Positions 40,064-64,000 of a stretch of 64,000 nt of DNA are shown here, piece by piece. The position numbers and the translations under genes were made by a program. The stretch's first letter is position 1. Every line of letters begins with the position of its first letter. The notes below the pieces were generated by a model. The model did no database searches, was not told the origin of the DNA, and saw only the letters and a program-made list of their open reading frames with translations. The stretch is from Apostichopus japonicus (lineage: Eukaryota; Echinodermata; Holothuroidea; Aspidochirotida; Stichopodidae). Where the stretch lies: the NCBI RefSeq assembly GCF_037975245.1, contig NC_092579.1:2347001-2411000 (forward strand), read 5' to 3'.

Positions 40064-40470
40064 CAGTGGCGGAGCTAGGGGTATTGGTCAGGAGGGGCGA
40101 GAATGGTCAGGAGGGGCGAGAATGGTCTGTAGGGGCGCATTCCACACTATCTAAGCGGAACGCCACCACAGGTTGGCGCGTAGCGTACAGAAATTTTTTG
40201 AGTACAGATATTCCCTAGATCACCGGAAATGACCCTTTCCGGGCCTGGCTAATTTGCAGATAAACGAAAAATAAATAGGTGTCATCGCCAAATTACTTCA
40301 ACAAAATGTGACAAATGTCAATAGGTAGATGAGAGCGCAATAAAAAAAAGTCAATAATCGCGAATAAGTAAAAAAGGGGTAAAGAGCTGAAAAGGGCGCC
40401 AGCAGTCCATTTGAGTCCGTCGGGGGGGGGGGGGGGGTCCGCCCCTGACTGTATGGACGCTCCGCCACTG
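40064..40470. mobile_element. hAT-type MITE with perfect 8-bp target duplication
   Basis: A perfect 12-bp terminal inverted repeat, CAGTGGCGGAGC ... GCTCCGCCACTG, is flanked on both sides by atagtaca (40056-40063 and 40471-40478). An 8-bp duplication and CAGTGGCGG-type ends are typical of the hAT superfamily. The element is 407 bp without coding capacity. The interior has a small duplication (ggtcaggaggggcgagaat twice), a poly-G tract near 40422-40438 and a segment shared with 23659-23960. Confidence 0.88.
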
Positions 40471-43250
40471 ATAGTACATATATATACTACAGTGCATAAT
40501 TGATCAAGAGCACTCGTGAGAACAGCCGTCCACTCGTACTCGAGGGAAAAACAATTCTTGTACTCGTTTTTAGGTTGTTGCAAACGTACTACGACTACCA
40601 CTGGTGTACCTAGTAATTCCCTTCAAAAAACACTTTCTTTAGCAATGAACGGTAACACATTTCAATTCATATGATAATTGAAAAGCAAATATTATTTTGA
40701 AATTTTCTGATCAGCATCATTGCACGTGCGTGTATGAAAGTGTCTGGGCGATAAAGAATTTTATGATCGAATAAAATAACTTCTGATACTTACTATTTTT
40801 TCCTCGTCTTTTGAAAGGGTCTTAATTAATTTTGTCAATGACAAACAAGTTTTGAGTTATAAGTAGGGTAAAATTGCCGATCAAATTTTAAAAAGCTAGT
40901 TTAAAGCAGGATTATTGGTCGATTTAAATCACACTGCTTTAAATCTTGGTAGAAAATCCCTTCACTTTTTACAAAACAAATCAATCACAAAATAGAATTT
41001 AAAAAAAAATTACTGAAATAATTTAAACAGAAACGACGTATTATTGTAGATCTTTTCATAATTAATCTGGTCACAAGTATAACAGGGTGTTTGTATCTAA
41101 CAAAATTAACAAATATTTCCCAAAGAAAATTGTAAAAACTGTGAAAACTGAGTACAAAACTATAAACTATATCAACAAAAACGAATATGGGACTAAGGAC
41201 CACTATAGATGTGATGGAACATTGATTGGCAGTTCCTTGAACGTTTTCCTTTCTACAGATAAACATATAGAATATTGAATATGGAATATCGAATATGGAA
41301 CGTCGAATACCGAATATAGAATATCGAATACAGAACTATCGAATGTGGAACATAGACTAGGGTGATATAATTTCAAGCAGATGGGAAAGGCCTCTGAAGA
41401 ACAAGTGACATGTCAACATAGAAAAGTTATCTCAATCTAAGAATCAGTTTGTTGCAAAACACTGGGAAATATATTTCGTTTGTCTTGATTATTTCTAACA
41501 GGATGGTCGGTTGGTGCGTCTAAATGATGATGATGGTGATGATGATGGTATTGGTGATGCATTGATCAAATTTCTTGCAGTAAACTATGTGTATTACATA
41601 AGGCTATTAACTGTTTATGGGTGCCTCCCCCCCCACCCCAACAAGTGATTTCGTCAAAATATTGATATAAACCGAATCAGTATCCATTTCGTCCGTTTCT
41701 ATTTTTGGATATACTTATTCAGTGACGTGTTCATGTTGTACTTTGTTTTGATTTCGCTCCTAACCTTTCTCTTTGTTTTATCATGGTGAACATATCTTGC
41801 TCAGACGTATTGATTGTAGTGTATGTTAACAAAATTAAAGCCAACTGAAACCCGCTCGGAGAGAACAACACACGATTCGATAATAAATCAATACATGTCC
41901 TAGTTATATTTAATACTATTCTGATTATGTAATGTAGGCATGAATTGCACAATCTTTGCATTTCATAGATAATCTTGAGCCTTTAGTTAGTGTTTGAATA
42001 ACTTCACGCGGACAGAATTCAAACTTGCACAAAGTTTTTCCTACGTGGATGGAAGCTAATTCGAAGATGCCAACAGCCTCATCATCCCTCAGTGATTAAG
42101 AGACAGTACTTTTTCAAGGTGAATAAAAACACCGCTAAGTGAAGTGCTTCTTGAAAAATTTCCAGCAGCACGTCCTTCTCCATATCCAGTTTTTATTGAT
42201 AATGGAAAAGTTAACTGTTTAACAGAAGTACCCCTCCCACTCGTTCGAGCAAGACTGGTCAATAAAGAAAGGCACGTGATCAAGAGGTAGTGGAGTGTGG
42301 AGTTGTCCACGCACTAAGTAGTACGTACACCAGGAAGAAATAACTTGCTGAAACAAGGAAAATCAACGCAGAACACTCCCCGCCCGCCCCCCCCCCACAT
42401 CCCTCTAACCCCCATGTCCACTCCTCTCTAACGTTCCTTATTGTTCCTAAATGGAAGTCCATTTTGAAGAAGCCTGTACGAAGGACCGTTGCGTCGCATA
42501 TAGACAGTGTGCAGGCAAAATAATAATCTGATAAAAGGAGAAACCAATGATTTGAGTTGATTTTTATTCACTTGTCCTTTTCTATTCTAACATGCATAGC
42601 GTTTACAAAGCACATCAATATTATAGGGGCAAAGGTTATCTTATCGAACCCTACCAAATCGTGCTGTATCACACTAATGATGTGTGAACAATGTGTAACA
42701 ATGGATAAAACATCTAATTGATTCTCCCTATGTCAAACAAGACACAGTATTGTGCAGGGAATTGGGTTAGCTAGCATCGTATTACAAAATAGTACACAAC
42801 TTGTTAGACTGCACATACGACGATACTGAGGCATGCAAAGCAACATATTAACTATGAGTAACTATTAGTACTATTCTATACGATAAGAACTGACTCAACT
42901 GTGATCTGTTAACCAGTAACTTGAAAGAACACAATGTTTATATTCTACATGTTTCATATTATGTAGTCTACATCGAAACATAAGTCACTTCTGTGACATG
43001 ATCCTGAACTTCATTCAATCTTGCGATCTGAGAGCTGTAAATTTGCTTGAAATTTATTTTCATTGTGTTAACTGAGATGATAAGTGGATCCGTTTTGTTC
43101 TTGCTAATCTAACGTGTAAAGTGTGCAATTATAGACTTAAACAAGAACCTGTAATTAATGACAAAATGTGGCTAAGCAGAGAAAAGATATTACAAGCTAT
43201 TCATAGAAACATAACATTAGAAAGCAGATGTACAATTTTGGACTAGGATC

Positions 43251-43685
43251 TAGAGCCTCCAATCTAGAGGGTCCAAGGCCCCCAATCTAGAGATCCCAGG
43301 GCCCTCAATCTCAAGGGTCTATGGCTCCCAATTTAGAGGGTCCAGTGTCCCCAATCTAGAGGGTCTAGGGCCACAAATCTAGAGGGTCCAGAGCCCCAAA
43401 TCTAGAGGGCCCAAGGCCCCCAATCTAGAGGGTCCAGGGCCCCCAATCTAGAGGGTACAGGGCCCCTAATCTAGAGGGTCCAGGGCCCCCAATCTAGAGG
43501 GTCCAGGGCCCCTAATTTAGAGGGTCCAGGGCCCCTAATCTAGAAGGTCCAGGGCCCCCAATCTAGAGGGTCCAGGGTCCATAATCAAGAGGGTCCAGGG
43601 TCTCTAATCAAAAGGGTCCAGGGCCCCAATCTAGAGGGTCCAGGGTCCCTCATCAAGAGGGTCCAGGGCCCCAACCTAGATGGCC
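43251..43685. repeat. Minisatellite, about 19 units of 23-24 bp
   Basis: Consensus gggtccagggcccccaatct plus aga. Most units contain the palindromes ggcc and tctaga. Located in the spacer downstream of TBCD. Confidence 0.95.
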
Positions 43686-44844
43686 CAAAAGTGAGGAAGA
43701 CCAAAACAATGTGCTCTATTAGAATCATTTCACTGAATATCTTAAATAAACTAATATAAGACTTCCTAATTAACAGAATAGAGCAAGTTATACATCAATA
43801 AAATATTGTCAATAAGTTTGTATTTTTTAATCCTTTCTCTCCATAGGAACTTCCTTCGAACAACTGGTGCATGGTGGATAACCAACAAACTGAGGCAACT
43901 ATAAACGAACAAGAAATAAATTCTTAAATATTCTTGTGAGATCTTCACAGTACACAGGCGCAGTGCACATACATACGTCCAGTTTTCAGAGCTTGTTGAC
44001 ATCAACAGCCCCAGCTGAGAATTCTTTCTGAGGGGAAGGATGGGTGGGGGTCTGGTGGGTCCTGGATTGATCTTCATGGACTTCCAGGAGTCATGAGGTA
44101 ATATATTTTTGGACCACTGACTTACACTCATATTGGTGATGATCTCTAGAACACCTAGAGTCAATGAGTTACCAGCTGTACTTGGACTGCAGTGTGTAAT
44201 TAGACATGATAATTTTTCTTTGGTTTAATCTAGTGGGGTTTAACACCCTCTCACCTCACCCTTCACTGCTACCCCTCCATTTCCCTCCTTATGTTCTCAG
44301 AACTAAACCAACTACACACTGCCAGGAAAGCAGACAGTGTCCTACAGAGATACAGTCATTGTTCTGGGTAGTTCAATTCATATATTTTCACTCAATGTTT
44401 ATTAAATATGCCCCTCCAAAATGAGTAACTCCCCCCCCCCCCAACTATATTGCATAAACTTGTTATCAACATTGCAACAAGGTGGTAGATGTCTTTCCAA
44501 TGACAACTCAAACTCTAAATCGATGATAACAACTGAGCCTTACAAGTATAACAGCTCTGTTTAAAATCTGTCCACTTATGGATCTATTTTCACCTACAAC
44601 AAAATTCATATTGATTTTTGTTTTCTCATGTTTGGCAAAATATTTGAAAGTACAATCTATTTGATATATTTAATTGTATTTTTTAGCTCTAACCGAGGCC
44701 TAAAGATTAACGAGACAATCAAGGTATTTTAAGCAGGCATGTCCATGATTAGAGGATGAAAACTTGAAGAAAACTTCACGACTGGAGCAAACATTTATCC
44801 TGAAAGCAAAAACAGAGAGAGGATTAAATTTATAAATATTTATC

Positions 44845-45227
44845 AGTAATGTAATCACACAATAGGGTAACATAATGCCCTTGCTCAAGAAATGCACACA
44901 GCCAGTAATGTTATCACACATTATAGTAACATAATGCCCTTGCTCAAGCAATGCCCTCAGCCAGTAATGTGACCACACATTATAGTAACATAATGCCCTT
45001 GCTCAAGCAATGCACACAGCCAGTTATGTGACCACACATTATAGTAACATAATGCCCTTGCTCAAGCAATGCCCTCAGCCAGTAATGTGACCACACATTA
45101 TAGTAACATAATGCCCTTGCTCAAGCAATGCACACAGCCAGTAATGTAACCACACATTATAGTAACATAATGCCCTTGCTCAAGCAATGCACACAGCCAG
45201 TAATGTAACCACACATTATAGTAACGT
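44845..45227. repeat. Minisatellite, about 6 units of 59-60 bp, TBCD 3' flank
   Basis: Unit includes cagccagtaatgtgaccaca, cattatagtaacataatgcc and cttgctcaagcaatg. It ends about 65 bp downstream of the TBCD stop codon, so it is probably in the 3' UTR or just beyond. Confidence 0.95.
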
Positions 45228-45290
45228 GAAGAGAGAATGAAATACCCACTATTTAATAGCGTCAGTTTAAGCTTTGAATTTAAGAAAAAT

Positions 45291-62981
<17,691 letters not shown>

Positions 62982-63384
62982 CTGTAAGACAAAACAGAAC
63001 AACATTTGTTAACCCTTTAACAACCAATATAGGAGGTCCCTGGGGAAATTATTTACAAATCTTAATTACTAAAAAATCCAGTCACCTTTTGGCAATAGGA
63101 ACCCAGGTATTGTTGGAAAGGTACTGAAATGAGGTTTCCAAAAATTGTCTTTGTTTTTCAGAATTGAGCTAATTACGTATGCAAATATGCAAATGAGGTC
63201 ATTCTATAGAAACTGTACTTTGCTTTTCCCATTTGAAATATTTTGATGAAATCTTTTGGACTTTTGATTGTTTGATTAGTTCAAGACATGTTAATTTAAG
63301 GCTGGTGAACCACATCTCGATCACTTTCCTTCAGAAAAGAACTAATAAAACGCAACCTGTGTCCTTGCGCACCTTGTCAAAACA

Positions 63385-63905
63385 GAACTACTGCAGCAAG
63401 GCTAAATCAATATGAAACAAAGATTATCTCTGCAGATCAGCAGTGTCTATTGTGTTAAACTGAACAGAAACAAAGATCATGTCCAATGCAGCCTTGCTGC
63501 AGAATGCTTCATCCCATTCAGCATCTAGTTTTGAATCAATGCCTAAGCTTGCAGTATGCTGTCAATATATAACTACTGCAGCAAGGCTAAATCAATATGA
63601 AACAAAGATTATCTCTGCAGATCAGCAGTGTCTATTGTGTTAAACTGAACAGAAACAAAGATCATGTCCAATGCAGCCTTGCTGCAGAATGCTGCATCCC
63701 ATTCAGCATCCTAGTTTTGAATCAATGCCTAAGCTTGTGTTACGTTGTCAATCAGCACTAGTGCAGCAAGGCTGAATCAATATTAAACAATAGATTATCT
63801 CTGCAGACCAGTGTGTCTATTGTGTGAAACTAAACAACAGCAAAGATCATATCCTATGCAGCCTAGCTTCAGGATGCTGCAGCCCATTCAGGATCCTAGT
63901 GTAGA
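63385..63905. repeat. Three tandem units of about 185 bp, TBCD intron at window edge
   Basis: Unit includes ctactgcagcaaggctaaat, gattatctctgcagatcagc, gatcatgtccaatgcagcct and tgctgcagaatgctgcatcc. Within a unit, CTGCAGCAAGGCT and AGCCTTGCTGCAG are perfect inverted repeats about 90 bp apart. The remainder of 62982-64000 shows no TBCD exon. Confidence 0.9.
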
Positions 63906-64000
63906 ATCAATGCCAAAGCTTGCGGTATGTTTAATACTAAAAGAATGGTCCTACAGTATCCTCTGTAACGCTAACAACTCTTCTAAAACTGCAGAAAAAT

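Larger units (their letters stand above)
36257..45290. other. Spacer between FAM20 copy B 5' end and TBCD 3' end
   Basis: No protein-coding exon recognised. It contains the presumed copy B promoter (right of 36256) and the TBCD 3' UTR (left of 45291). Contents listed separately: U2-derived pseudogene, hAT-type MITE, two minisatellites. Also seen: G/C runs near 36800 and 37030, a (GAT)n-like stretch at 41525-41560 and gaatat-based short repeats at 41270-41345. Variant poly(A) hexamers occur near 45253 and AATAAA on the minus strand at 44398-44403, neither decisive. Confidence 0.6.

Noticed and set aside
43766..44164. Minus-strand ORF of 132 codons downstream of TBCD
   Set aside because: No domain recognised and no splice link to TBCD, whose stop codon is firmly placed at 45291.

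Overview
The window is animal nuclear DNA: AT-rich and dense in introns, with GT-AG splice sites, long (TA)n tracts, minisatellites, tRNA-derived SINEs and short inverted-repeat transposons. Nothing bacterial, phage or CRISPR-like is present. Palindromic aggcctat-type words are frequent, and two FAM20C-like kinases sit in tandem. Together these make a non-vertebrate deuterostome, probably an echinoderm, the best guess; this is inference only.

All four protein-coding genes lie on the minus strand, so each reads from right to left. (1) 274-5597: a complete seven-exon RRP7A, a ribosome-biogenesis factor. (2) 9357-20345 and (3) 25971-36256: two complete ten-exon FAM20C-like secretory-pathway kinases, arranged head to tail. 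Their eight internal exons have exactly the same lengths, so they arose by tandem duplication. (4) 45291-62981: the last 19 coding exons (644 codons plus stop) of TBCD, tubulin-specific chaperone D. Its 5' half lies beyond the right edge. The splice phases of all 46 exons were checked and close without a frameshift.

Layout: 1-5.6 kb RRP7A; 5.6-9.4 kb spacer with a triplet of CRE palindromes; 9.4-20.3 kb FAM20 copy A, with two TTAA-flanked MITEs, a SINE and a tRNA-like sequence in its introns; 20.3-26 kb spacer; 26-36.3 kb FAM20 copy B, with two SINEs in its introns; 36.3-45.3 kb spacer with a U2 snRNA-derived pseudogene, a hAT-type MITE with a perfect 8-bp target duplication, and two minisatellites; 45.3-64 kb TBCD, where most introns carry their own minisatellite and one carries a second hAT-type MITE.

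The genes form no operon or shared pathway: one acts in the nucleolus, two in the Golgi or secretory pathway, one in the cytosol. No new multi-gene system was found. The best leads are the divergence of FAM20 copy B at family-invariant residues, the sharp change to minisatellite-rich introns from about 43 kb, a duplicated splice donor in TBCD, and the U2-derived element.
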